46,421 bases of DNA from an uncultured Collinsella sp. (GCA_959599915.1 CAUGJE010000015.1:1-46421); one strand, 5' to 3'; counted from the stretch's first letter, positions 8,915 to 16,800 are shown. Numbers and translations: made by a program. The notes: generated by a model from the sequence alone, not told the origin.

Positions 8915-8927
8915 TGCATTATGCAAT
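8913..8927. promoter_or_regulatory. 15-bp palindrome ATTGCAT-T-ATGCAAT
   Basis: A perfect odd palindrome in AT-rich sequence between the amidohydrolase stop and the kinase start, overlapping the outer edge of the terminator. It shares ATTATGCAA with sites upstream of the carbamate kinase gene and the ybaB gene, so it may be a regulator binding site. No known consensus was matched. Confidence 0.35.
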
Positions 8928-8968
8928 CAAATACTGTGTTTTACATCAAGCCATCGATGAACGGTAGC

Positions 8969-10246
8969 TTAGGCGCTGTACTTGTTTGCCTCGCCGAAGG
9001 TGCCAGCCTCGACAATCCAGCCGTCCTTCATGATGACGTCCATGTTGTCGGTGTTGAGCACGTGGATGTCGGCGGCGACGTCACCGTTGACAACCAGCAG
9101 GTCGGCGCACTTGCCGGCCTCGATGGAACCGGTCTCGTCCTCGATGTGGCACATCTTGGCACCGTTGAGGGTGGCGCAGGTGATGGTCTCGACCGGAGTG
9201 AAGCCGATCTTGTCGACGAACTCGTACATCTCCTCGATGGAGCAGGTGCCGTACGGGGTGACGAAGGAGAAGGAGTCGGAGCCGATCGTCATGACGACGC
9301 CGCGCTTCTTGGCCTCGCGCAGGCAGTCGTAGTTGCGCTGCAGCTCCTTCTCGACCAGGGTGCCCTCGTACTTGTCGTGCAGCTCGGGGACGTAGACGGG
9401 CGGATAGGTGGCGTACCAGGTGGGCAGGAAGGCGATCGTCGGGGTGAAGAAGGTGCCCTGCTCGGCCATGAGGTCCATGGTGCGCTCATCGATATCGAAG
9501 CCGTGAATCAGCTGCTCGCAGCCAAAGCGAACGGAGTCGTAGGCGGCGGCGTGGTTGTTGTAGCAGTGACTCCACACGGGGATGCCGACCATCTTTGCCT
9601 CTTCGACCACGGCCTGGATCTCCTCGGAGCAATAGTGCTGGTCGCGACCGGAATCCCAGCGCCAGATGCCGCCACCGGTAGCCCAGATCTTGATGGCATC
9701 GGGGTTCTCGCGCAGGCGACGACGGACGGCCTTACGCAGATCCCAAGGACCGTCGACCTGGTCGCCCCAGGGGTGCGATTCCTTGTTGAGCTGCTGGCTG
9801 CAGTGGTGGGAGTCACCGTGGCCGGCAACGCGGCAGAAGCCGAGGCCAGTGGCCAGAACGCGCGGGCCCTTGAAGACGCCCTTGTCGATGCAGTCGCGGA
9901 TCTGGATACCAAAGCGGCCGATCTCGCAGACGGTGGTGAGACCGTGGGTGAGGCAGTCGTAGGCCTGCTTGACGGCGACGGCCTGCTTCTCGAGGAGCGG
10001 CTGCATGACCCAGTCGGTGTCATCGTCGGTCAGGTTGCCCGAGAAATGCAGGTGGGTGTCGATCAGGCCGGGAAGGACGGTCTTGCCGGCGGCGTCGATA
10101 ACCTCAACGCCCTCGGGAAGGTCCTGCATAGTGCCGGCGTACTCGATCTTGCCATTGTCGTCGACGAGAACGAGGGAGTTCTCGACCGGCTCGGCACCGG
10201 TACCGTCGATGAGCTTGCCGCCAACGATTGCATACTTAGTGGACAT
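8969..10246 (-). CDS. Metal-dependent amidohydrolase (imidazolonepropionase/Xaa-Pro dipeptidase-like)
   Basis: A 425-residue enzyme of the amidohydrolase superfamily (TIM-barrel metal hydrolases). The metal ligands are visible: HxH in GLIDTHLHF (about 60-68), the lysine likely to be carboxylated in AIKIWATGGG, His in WSHCYN, His in QLIHGF, and the catalytic Asp in IGSDSF. A composite beta-sandwich surrounds the barrel (N-terminal VGGKLIDGTG and C-terminal GSIEAGKCADLLVVNGD). Family members hydrolyse imidazolonepropionate, X-Pro or X-Arg/Lys dipeptides and related amides; the substrate cannot be assigned. The SD AAGGAGG is very strong. It follows an APC permease on the same strand (131-base gap with a hairpin), suggesting uptake and hydrolysis of the same compound. 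Confidence 0.88.
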   Translation of the reverse strand: MSTKYAIVGGKLIDGTGAEPVENSLVLVDDNGKIEYAGTMQDLPEGVEVIDAAGKTVLPGLIDTHLHFSGNLTDDDTDWVMQPLLEKQAVAVKQAYDCLTHGLTTVCEIGRFGIQIRDCIDKGVFKGPRVLATGLGFCRVAGHGDSHHCSQQLNKESHPWGDQVDGPWDLRKAVRRRLRENPDAIKIWATGGGIWRWDSGRDQHYCSEEIQAVVEEAKMVGIPVWSHCYNNHAAAYDSVRFGCEQLIHGFDIDERTMDLMAEQGTFFTPTIAFLPTWYATYPPVYVPELHDKYEGTLVEKELQRNYDCLREAKKRGVVMTIGSDSFSFVTPYGTCSIEEMYEFVDKIGFTPVETITCATLNGAKMCHIEDETGSIEAGKCADLLVVNGDVAADIHVLNTDNMDVIMKDGWIVEAGTFGEANKYSA

Positions 10247-10321
10247 GGTTCCTCCTTATGGATCCATATAGTGGGCGAGGCCGCGTTGGGTTAAGGCCTC
10301 ACAAAACTACCCAAGTGGCGC

Positions 10322-10365
10322 CGGGTTCGGTGCGCGGAAGAGAGGGCTCCGCGCACCCGATCCGC
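10322..10365 (-). other. Intercistronic hairpin between permease and amidohydrolase
   Basis: GGTGCGCGGA and TCCGCGCACC form a perfect 10-bp stem, extended imperfectly by CGGGTTC / GATCCG. No T-run follows on the minus strand, so it fits an mRNA stabiliser or processing site better than a terminator. It supports co-transcription with different expression of the two genes. Confidence 0.5.
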
Positions 10366-10377
10366 CCCGGCTCGGCG

Positions 10378-11829
10378 TTATTTTTTGCGGGAATTGGTGA
10401 AGGCCATGAGGGCCAGACCAACAGCCAGCCAGCCGATCACGATGCTCCACTCCACCATGTTGAGGGAGGCGGGAGAGAACGGGATCACGAGCAGGCCAAT
10501 GATGGTGCCGCAGGCAACGATAGCGAGGCTGATGCCAAACTTGCCGCCGGGCACCTCGTAGGGACGAGGCAGGTCGGGCTCGGTGAAGCGCATGCGCAGG
10601 CAAGCGAGGGCGACCATGCCGCAGGAGAAGATGAAGGCGAGAGCCGACACGTTGGTCAGAGGGATGAGCATGTTCTTGCCCAGGAACGGACCGACGACGG
10701 TGATGACGCCCAGAACGACGCAGGCGAGCTTGGGAGCGCCGGACTTGGGATCGACCTCGGCGAACTTCTCGGGCAGCTGGCCCTTTCGGCCCATGGCGAG
10801 CATGATGCGGCTCGTGGCACCGTAGAAGGAGTTCATCGGGCCCATGGGTCCAAGCGTGGCGATGACGAGCATGGCCAGGTACAGGAGCATGTTGATGCCC
10901 TTGAGGCAGGCAAGCGCGGGAACCGGGCTCTTAACAAACTCATGCCAGTCGAGGATGGTGCCGAACGAGTAGATGCAGACCATGTAGAAGCCGCCGGCGG
11001 CCAGCAGGGCCAGGGAGATGATCTTACCGAACTTGTTCCAGTTGAGGCCCTCGGCTGCTTCCTCAGCCTGCTGAGGAATGGTGTCGAAGCCGGCGTAGAA
11101 GAACGGGGTCAGAACCAGGACCGAAACGATACCGGCGAACAGGCTGGTGCCCTCGGTAGCAGGCTTGCCGCCGCCAGCACCGGTGACCTGGGAGAACACG
11201 GGCATGGCGTTGTCAGGCGAGCCGGTGAACAGCGAGACGCCCATGGCGAGCAGCATGCCGCAGAGCAGGGCCTTTGTCAGGAAGGCCTGCAGCTTGGCGG
11301 CCGAGCTGGCACCGCGGAAGTTGAGGAAGATGACGTAGGTTGCAAAGCCGAGCGCGATCAGCGTCGGGAACAGGTAAACGTCGGCGCCCAGGATGGTGTA
11401 GAGCTTGACGGCGCGCAGCCACTCAAGGCCGGGCAGGCTGCCGAACATCTCGGACACGAGGGTCGAGATGGCGATGGCCTCCCACGGGCACAGGATGCCG
11501 TTGCCCAGGGCCAGGAGCCAGCCGGTGATGTAGCTCATCGTACGGCCAAAGCTACGATCGACATACTCGACGATGCCGCCCGAGATGGGGATAGCAGCCG
11601 TGAGCTCACCGAAAACAGCTCCGACGGGCACGAGAAAGATTGCACCCAAGAGGAATGCGATCATAGCGGGAACGGGACCGCCGCCCACGACCATCCAGTC
11701 GCCGACCTGCAGAACCCAACCGGTACCGATGATGGCACCGAAACCGATGGTGAAGAAGTTCCAGAGCGAGAGCGTTTTCTTCATGCCACCGTTACCTTCG
11801 ACTGCAACTTCTGCGTTCTTGTCCGCCAT
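10378..11829 (-). CDS. APC-family amino acid permease
   Basis: A 483-residue integral membrane protein with about 12 hydrophobic helices. The first helix carries the unwound glycine motif GFGAIIGTGW used for substrate binding in the amino acid-polyamine-organocation superfamily. Other APC hallmarks are the GAVFGELTAAIP segment and FFYAGFDTIPQQAEE in helix 6-loop 7. It imports an amino acid or amine by secondary transport; the substrate cannot be read. The ATG has a strong AAGGAGGGG SD. The gene heads a minus-strand unit with the downstream amidohydrolase. Its promoter must lie in the 356-base region upstream. Confidence 0.92.
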   Translation of the reverse strand: MADKNAEVAVEGNGGMKKTLSLWNFFTIGFGAIIGTGWVLQVGDWMVVGGGPVPAMIAFLLGAIFLVPVGAVFGELTAAIPISGGIVEYVDRSFGRTMSYITGWLLALGNGILCPWEAIAISTLVSEMFGSLPGLEWLRAVKLYTILGADVYLFPTLIALGFATYVIFLNFRGASSAAKLQAFLTKALLCGMLLAMGVSLFTGSPDNAMPVFSQVTGAGGGKPATEGTSLFAGIVSVLVLTPFFYAGFDTIPQQAEEAAEGLNWNKFGKIISLALLAAGGFYMVCIYSFGTILDWHEFVKSPVPALACLKGINMLLYLAMLVIATLGPMGPMNSFYGATSRIMLAMGRKGQLPEKFAEVDPKSGAPKLACVVLGVITVVGPFLGKNMLIPLTNVSALAFIFSCGMVALACLRMRFTEPDLPRPYEVPGGKFGISLAIVACGTIIGLLVIPFSPASLNMVEWSIVIGWLAVGLALMAFTNSRKK

Positions 11830-12185
11830 TGTTCCCCTCCTTTCCTTATTGACGCCTCTTTGACGTCACCCCTTGCACGGTCTGTTTTGCCGCGCGCTTT
11901 TATTTCGTGGCTTTACAATACGGCCTTGGCGCAGCAGCGCCGCTCGCAGCTCGACCGAAGGCAGAACTGCAAAACGAGCGGCACCGTTTTTGGGACGAAC
12001 GGCGGGAGACGTCATTCGTCTTGGACGCTTTCATCTTGCCTGCTTTTGAATACCTGTTGCCGTGACGCTTGGCGCGCGGCGCGGCAACGTTCATACCATT
12101 TGTCAGGCTTTTGGCGCACATACCCATGTGTCGTGCATCTTTTTATGTAGGATAGACAAGTTACACATGAGGCAAGGTGATTCGA
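11830..12185. other. Divergent intergenic region (permease / C39-like gene)
   Basis: These 356 bases separate two divergent genes and should hold both promoters. I could not pick convincing -35/-10 pairs. A minus-strand frame of about 75 codons (11900-12127) rich in Arg, Lys and Ser is present but lacks an SD, so it is not called. No repeat or RNA gene was recognised. Confidence 0.4.
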
Positions 12186-13187
12186 ATGGCATACGGATAC
12201 AATGACGGCGACCAACGGCCACAAAGCGTGCGCCTTGCCGGCCGCACCACGCCAACGCCCAGAAGCACCTCCGACAACGGCAACCCGCAGCGCCCCCAAG
12301 AGCAACTCGGGGCTTCTTCGCGGCAACAAAGCCGTACCGTGCAGCAGTCAGACCGCGTGAGCACGAGCGCACGCCAACGCCAGATCGACACATCGCAGCC
12401 GCGCCGCTACGATTGCCGTACGACCGACCACTACGTTAAGCGCTCCTTTTCGCCACCTCAACGCAATCGCGGCAATTCCGCCCCTCGCCCCGCGTCGCAC
12501 ACCACAAGCCACGCACTTCCGGCCCGCCGCCTACGCCTTGCGCTTTGCTCCATTGCCGCCTGCCTCGTCTTTGTGTTTTTGGGATCCTGTATCTTGCACG
12601 GATCAGCCGGTCTTGAGCCCACTGCCGAGGACAAGCTGCTTAAAGCTCCCGTCGCGCCCGGTTACTCCTTTGCGTTCTCGACCCCACGCTCGCAATGGCA
12701 GGCCGGCACCATGCCCCACATCTACCAAATTGACCCCGCATGGTCGGAGCTGCCCTATGCCGGTGGCACTATTCGCGAAAACGCTTGCGGCCCCACTTGC
12801 CTCACCATGGTCTATATCTTTAAGACCGGCCACACCGATAAGACGCCGGTCGATATATGCACACTGGCCGAAGCCGGCAACTACGCCCCCACTGGTGCCA
12901 CCGAGTGGTCGTTTATGACAGGCGGTGCGTGGCAGCTGGGACTCAACGGAACACAGCTCTATAACGATCGTGAATCGATTACCCAAGCACTTCGCGCGGG
13001 TGCGCCCGTTATCGCCGCAGTGCGCCCCGGTACGTTTACCAACGTAGGCCACTACATCGTGCTCTACGGCATCGACGATGCCAACCAGATTGGCGTCTAC
13101 GACCCCAACTCGGCCAGCCGCAGCGCCCGTCGCTGGGGCGTCGTAGAGGTCCTTAACGAAGTCGAAGCCATGTGGGCCTACTACTAG
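12186..13187 (+). CDS. Membrane-anchored C39-like cysteine peptidase
   Basis: A 333-residue protein in three parts: a hydrophilic Arg/Ser/Gln-rich N-terminal tail (about 1-110), one membrane helix (about 117-137), and a C-terminal domain resembling Peptidase_C39_2 (about 180-333). In the domain, a Cys lies in ENACGPTCL (about 201), a His in GHYIVLYGI (about 289) and an Asp in GVYDPNS (about 306), which would form the papain-like triad. The basic tail should stay in the cytoplasm (type II topology) with the catalytic domain outside. ATG at 12186 has AAGGTGA upstream; an in-frame GTG 9 bases earlier is too close to it. It is a lone plus-strand gene among minus-strand neighbours, so its target is unknown. 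Confidence 0.75.
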   Translation: MAYGYNDGDQRPQSVRLAGRTTPTPRSTSDNGNPQRPQEQLGASSRQQSRTVQQSDRVSTSARQRQIDTSQPRRYDCRTTDHYVKRSFSPPQRNRGNSAPRPASHTTSHALPARRLRLALCSIAACLVFVFLGSCILHGSAGLEPTAEDKLLKAPVAPGYSFAFSTPRSQWQAGTMPHIYQIDPAWSELPYAGGTIRENACGPTCLTMVYIFKTGHTDKTPVDICTLAEAGNYAPTGATEWSFMTGGAWQLGLNGTQLYNDRESITQALRAGAPVIAAVRPGTFTNVGHYIVLYGIDDANQIGVYDPNSASRSARRWGVVEVLNEVEAMWAYY

Positions 13188-13196
13188 TCATTGGGC

Positions 13197-13292
13197 ACTC
13201 ATTGGGGACAGACTTAAATGAGTAGTCATTTTTTGACCAGTCGTTTAAGAACGTCCCCAACGGCTACTCATTTAAGTCTGTCCCCAATGAGT
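13197..13292. repeat. Inverted-repeat element with perfect 29-bp arms
   Basis: Arms at 13197-13225 and 13264-13292 are perfect reverse complements carrying ATTGGGGACAGACTTAAATG. The 38-base loop holds another partial copy (AACGTCCCC). This layout is like REP/REPIN sequences mobilised by REP-associated tyrosine (Y1) transposases, but no transposase is present here. It starts 9 bases after the stop of the C39-like gene. Confidence 0.65.
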
Positions 13293-13303
13293 ACCCGCAG
13301 AAT

Positions 13304-13367
13304 GAGAGTGGATAATCTCCCGTTTTTGGCCTGTTTGCAGGCTCAAAGTGGGAGATTATCCACTCTC
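13304..13367. repeat. Second inverted-repeat element with 18-bp arms
   Basis: GAGAGTGGATAATCTCCC (13304-13321) is perfectly repeated in inverse at 13350-13367. The loop contains its own small stem GCCTG..CAGGC. The sequence differs from the adjacent 29-bp-arm element, so two distinct palindromic elements sit side by side. Confidence 0.65.
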
Positions 13368-13421
13368 GTCATTTTGGCGCGGCCCGCAGCACTACCCATG
13401 AACAGCTACCTCAATAGCAAA

Positions 13422-13451
13422 AGCCCCGCAGTCGGAGCGGACTGCGGGGCT
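13422..13451 (-). terminator. Intrinsic terminator of the carbamate kinase gene
   Basis: A perfect 12-bp stem AGCCCCGCAGTC / GACTGCGGGGCT with a 6-base loop. On the minus strand it is followed by TTTTGC. It lies 65 bases past the stop of the carbamate kinase gene. Confidence 0.8.
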
Positions 13452-13516
13452 CATGAAGAGAGGCTAGTTTGTGGGCGCTTTGCCTGGCGCCCACGAGAGA
13501 GGCAACAGAGTAGAGA

Positions 13517-14479
13517 CTACTCGTGGATGCGGGTACCGGAGAGGCCGGCCATGGTCTCGGCGGCCTTGTCCAGGGCGCCGATGATGCAGGTGCGGCCCTT
13601 GCGGGAGCGGGCGAACTTGATGGCGGCGCGGACCTTGGGCTCCATGGAGCCCTTGCCGAACTGACCCTCGTCGGCCAGACGCTCGGCCTCGTCGGCGGTG
13701 AGGTCCTCGAGCTCCTCCTGGTTGGGCTTGCCAAAGTTGATGGCGACATGCTCAACGGCGGTCAGCAGGAACAGAACGTCGGCGTCGCAGTCCTCGGCCA
13801 GCAGCTCGCCGCCCAGGTCCTTGTCGATGACGGCGGGAACGCCCTTGTAGCAGCCCTTGTTCTCGTAGTCGCGGACGACGGGGATGCCGCCGCCACCGCA
13901 GGCGATGACGATGAACTCGTTGTCGAGCAGGTTGAGGATGGAGTCAGCCTCGACGATCTTCTTGGGATCGGGAGAAGCGACGACGCGACGCCAGCCGCGG
14001 CCGGAATCCTCGACGAAGACCTTGGAGGGATCCTCGGCCATGAACTCCTTGGCCTGCTCCTCGGTGTAGAAGGGACCGATCGGCTTAGTCGGGTTCTTGA
14101 ACGCGGGATCGTCGGGATCGCACTCGATCTGGGTGACGACGGTGGCGGCGTGCCAACGCTTATAGCGCTTGTGCATCTCGCGGCCGATGCCCTGCTGCAG
14201 GTGATAACCAATGTAGCCCTGGGACATGGCGCCGCACTCGGGCAGCGGCATCTCGGGGGTACCGATGGCATCGTGGGCAGCGGCGAAGGCGTTCTGGATC
14301 ATGCCGACCTGCGGGCCGTTGCCGTGGGTGATGATGATCTCGTTGCCCTGCTCGATAAGACCAAGGAGAGCGTGGGCGGTGTTGCTCACGGCCTCGATCT
14401 GCTCGACGGGGTTGTTGCCGAGGGCGTTGCCGCCGAGGGCGACGACAATACGATCGGGCTTGCCAAGAGGCTTAGACAT
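13517..14479 (-). CDS. arcC: Carbamate kinase
   Basis: A 320-residue carbamate kinase, a cytoplasmic enzyme that makes ATP and carbamate (then ammonia and CO2) from carbamoyl phosphate and ADP, usually the last step of arginine deiminase, agmatine deiminase or purine fermentation. Family signatures are VVALGGNAL, THGNGPQVG, IACGGGGIPV, AVIDKDL and a C-terminal GSMEPKV segment, at normal length. ATG at 14479 is chosen because AAGGA lies 8 bases upstream. No arginine deiminase or carbamoyltransferase gene lies in the window, so the source of carbamoyl phosphate is unknown. A good terminator follows. Confidence 0.95.
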   Translation of the reverse strand: MSKPLGKPDRIVVALGGNALGNNPVEQIEAVSNTAHALLGLIEQGNEIIITHGNGPQVGMIQNAFAAAHDAIGTPEMPLPECGAMSQGYIGYHLQQGIGREMHKRYKRWHAATVVTQIECDPDDPAFKNPTKPIGPFYTEEQAKEFMAEDPSKVFVEDSGRGWRRVVASPDPKKIVEADSILNLLDNEFIVIACGGGGIPVVRDYENKGCYKGVPAVIDKDLGGELLAEDCDADVLFLLTAVEHVAINFGKPNQEELEDLTADEAERLADEGQFGKGSMEPKVRAAIKFARSRKGRTCIIGALDKAAETMAGLSGTRIHE

Positions 14480-14845
14480 TGCTGGAATCCTTTCTGTAAA
14501 AGGCCTACAACCCATTAATAACCCGCGTCCGTGCGATACGCGAGTTTATTAAGGTTTATATTCTCTTTATCGCTCATTTTATTCATTTTGAAAATACCTA
14601 AGCGGCGAACGGTCGATTTTACCCGCTCAGCGTAAAGAAGCCCAGTTCAGGCATATCTACGCCATTTACGTGCAACTTTATTTAAATAGAGCAGGGATTA
14701 GACCAGATTATGCAAACTATATCTTTGCTAAACACAAAACGGACAGCGCAATATCTTACTCGCACTATACGCGATTCTATACATTAATTTGACGAGTATG
14801 CACCCCTGCAAAAACATGGGGCTTTTCATCCAACATAAGGGATAG
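14480..14845 (-). promoter_or_regulatory. AT-rich leader/promoter region of carbamate kinase
   Basis: These 366 bases are clearly richer in A+T than the genes around them. Visible elements are: a leader stem-loop at about 14517-14550 (AATAAcCCGCGT / ACGCGaGTTTATT); a TGAATAAAAT half-site near 14573-14588 like one half of an ArgR box; ATTATGCAA at 14707-14715; and the palindrome TATTTAAATA near 14680. No firm -35/-10 pair was identified. The density of AT-rich signals suggests regulated expression. Confidence 0.4.
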
Positions 14846-15064
14846 CCGATCGCGCTTCACCCCGCGGCAAGCGACTGCGAGTTCGCAGTATGGAACTTTA
14901 CCGTCGGCTTCTGCATGAACGCTACCGACGCCCTTTCGCTCCTGCGCGCCCAAGCAGCCGAGAACGCTAACGGCGCCACTGTCAACCTGGCCACCCTCAA
15001 CAACGGCGCCGCCAGCCTTTTCGCAAAGTACCGTGCTGGCTCGCTGGCTTTGAGGCCTAAGTGA
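14846..15064 (+). pseudogene. Remnant of an unidentified protein gene (C-terminal fragment)
   Basis: An in-frame stretch of 72 codons follows a TAG and ends in TGA. It reads like ordinary protein (for example FAVWNFTVGFCMNATDAL and a final RAGSLALRPK), with codon use like the genome, but there is no SD or start codon near its 5' end. An internal ATG at 14915 also lacks a good SD. It looks like the tail of a degraded gene. I do not recognise the family. Confidence 0.4.
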
Positions 15065-15070
15065 GCTTTG

Positions 15071-15156
15071 CTATTTGCCAATTTTTGTATGATTTGGGTC
15101 AAATCTATTTGTCAATTTTTGTATGATTTGGGTCAAATCTATTTGCCAATTTTTGT
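15071..15156. repeat. Tandem 34-bp repeats (2.5 copies) upstream of an ATPase gene
   Basis: The unit begins CTATTTGCCAATTTTTG and ends GGGTCAAAT. Copies start at 15071, 15105 and 15139, the last partial, with one base difference between copies. Each unit has a weak inverted ATTTG..CAAAT symmetry. The array ends 15 bases before the ATPase start, so it may be an operator or promoter array for that gene. Confidence 0.75.
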
Positions 15157-15171
15157 CAATGAGGTGTTTTA

Positions 15172-16533
15172 ATGCTACGCCGCAAAGTCACTGATAGGCT
15201 TTTGAGCTGGAAGAATAACTCCCATAAGGCCCTGCTTGTTACCGGTGCGCGTCAGATTGGCAAGAGCTATGCGATTCGCGCGTTTGGAAAGAGCAACTAC
15301 GCTTCGTATTATGAGGTCAATCTGCTACTTGATGCCGAGGCAAGAGACGTACTTGTTGGCGCTAAGAACTCCATTGACTTCATCAACCGTGTGGCCCTTC
15401 TTGCGGATGCACCGCTTGTTGAGGGAGATACGCTTATCTTTGTCGATGAGATTCAGGAGTATCCGCAGATCGTTACACTTATGAAGGCGCTGGTCGAGGA
15501 CGGACGCTTTAGCTATGTCTTCTCGGGGTCTATGCTTGGGACTGAGTTTAAGGGGATCTCTTCTTTCCCGGTGGGGTATGTCGAGCACATTGTTATGCGG
15601 CCAATGGATTTTGAAGAGTTTTGTTGGGCAAACAGCATCAGCGAGAATGTGCTTGCAGACATCCGCAGCTGCCTTGTCGAGAGGCGTCCCGTCGAAAATT
15701 TTATTCATGAGGCGATGCTCAAAAACTTTAGAGCTTATATCGTTTGCGGCGGCATGCCGGAGGTCGTTCAGAACTATATCGATTCGGGCTATTCGCTCGT
15801 GAGAACGCGTGAGCTTCAAATTCAGCTAGTCGATCAGTACAAAAGCGATATCTCTAAATATGCATCGACTCGAGCGTTTAACGTTCGCTCCATTTTCGAG
15901 CAAATTCCCGTTCAGCTTGAGGCGGAGTCCCATCGCTTTATCGTCTCGTCTCTAGGCGAGGGAGCTCGTCTTCAAAAATACGAGCAGGATTTCCTATGGC
16001 TGGTGAACGCAGGCGTTGGATTGATGGTCCCCCAGGTGACGGAGGCACGAAGTCCTCTCAAGAGGACGGAGAAAACGACGGCCTTTATACTATACGAGTC
16101 CGATACAGGTATGCTCGCATCGCGGTATCCCGGCAGCACGGCACGCGCCGTCTACCTTGACATGAAAACCCCCAACCTCGGCGGCCTCTATGAGAACGTG
16201 GTCGCACAGGAACTCGTTGCCCTCGGAGCAGATACGTGGTACCACCAAACGCGTGAGGTCGGTGAAGTCGACTTTGTAATCGAAGGTGCCCGCGGGCATG
16301 TTGTCCCAATCGAAGTCAAATCGGGCAAGAAAGTTCGAGCACATGCAGCCCTCGACCGTTTGATGAGTGTGGGCGAGTACAAAATTCCCGAGGCCGTTGT
16401 GCTGAGCCACGAAAACCTTTGCAAAGAGGGCAAGATCCTTTACGTTCCAATCTATATGACATTCTGTCTCGATGAGTTTATGGAAAAGGACGACCCCAAC
16501 AACGATTTCTCGTTTGCACCCATATCTCTCTAG
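15172..16533 (+). CDS. AAA_14/DUF4143 ATP-binding protein
   Basis: A 453-residue ATPase with an N-terminal AAA_14 domain (Walker A GARQIGKS at about 25-32; Walker B LIFVDEIQ at about 90-97) and a C-terminal DUF4143 region (about 200-410). The latter contains a PD-(D/E)XK-like pattern, GEVDFVIE...IEVKSGKK, as in DNA-acting nuclease folds. Such proteins are common in gut bacteria and archaea, often horizontally moved, and their role is unsettled; links to defence or toxin-antitoxin biology have been suggested. The SD GAGGTG precedes the ATG. It lies alone on the plus strand, is less GC-rich than its neighbours, and is flanked by direct repeats upstream and hairpin repeats downstream, all consistent with acquired DNA. 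Confidence 0.85.
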   Translation: MLRRKVTDRLLSWKNNSHKALLVTGARQIGKSYAIRAFGKSNYASYYEVNLLLDAEARDVLVGAKNSIDFINRVALLADAPLVEGDTLIFVDEIQEYPQIVTLMKALVEDGRFSYVFSGSMLGTEFKGISSFPVGYVEHIVMRPMDFEEFCWANSISENVLADIRSCLVERRPVENFIHEAMLKNFRAYIVCGGMPEVVQNYIDSGYSLVRTRELQIQLVDQYKSDISKYASTRAFNVRSIFEQIPVQLEAESHRFIVSSLGEGARLQKYEQDFLWLVNAGVGLMVPQVTEARSPLKRTEKTTAFILYESDTGMLASRYPGSTARAVYLDMKTPNLGGLYENVVAQELVALGADTWYHQTREVGEVDFVIEGARGHVVPIEVKSGKKVRAHAALDRLMSVGEYKIPEAVVLSHENLCKEGKILYVPIYMTFCLDEFMEKDDPNNDFSFAPISL

Positions 16534-16560
16534 GTCATCTGAGTCCGCAAGCCAGCCCCC

Positions 16561-16800
16561 ACGCCCAAAGTACTGCGCCTTTCGCGCCAAAGGCGCGAAA
16601 CAGCAAGGGGATAGAAGGCAGCGACAACCAACTCCCCCACTATGCCCAAAGTGCTGCGATGTTTCGCGCAAAGCGCGAAACAGCACTGGGGCAGCAGAAG
16701 GCCACAATCAGCTAGCCCTCCATGCCCAAAGTGGCGCGTGGTTTCGCGGCCACGCCGCGAAACAGCGACCGGGACAAGGCACCCCCACAGCCACGTCCTT
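16561..16800. repeat. Three ~80-bp repeats, each with a co-varying TTTCGCG hairpin
   Basis: Each unit begins GCCCAAAGT (at 16563, 16644 and 16724; spacing 81 and 80) and contains a perfect stem: TTTCGCGCC-AAA-GGCGCGAAA (16580-16600), TTTCGCGC-AAA-GCGCGAAA (16662-16680) and TTTCGCGGC-CAC-GCCGCGAAA (16742-16762), each followed by CAGC. Stem bases differ between units but stay paired. No open frame is maintained. It is a repeat array of unknown function downstream of the ATPase gene. Confidence 0.75.

Noticed and set aside
11900..12127. Basic 75-codon minus-strand frame
   Set aside because: It has no SD, composition typical of random GC-rich DNA (Arg/Ser/Lys), and it overlaps the expected divergent promoter region.
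8822..12150. Long plus-strand open frames opposite the amidohydrolase and the permease
   Set aside because: They are shadows of the real minus-strand genes caused by codon bias; they carry no domains, start sites or SDs.
14857..15102. 81-codon minus-strand frame
   Set aside because: It lies opposite the plus-strand remnant, which looks more protein-like, and it runs into the tandem repeats; no SD was found.
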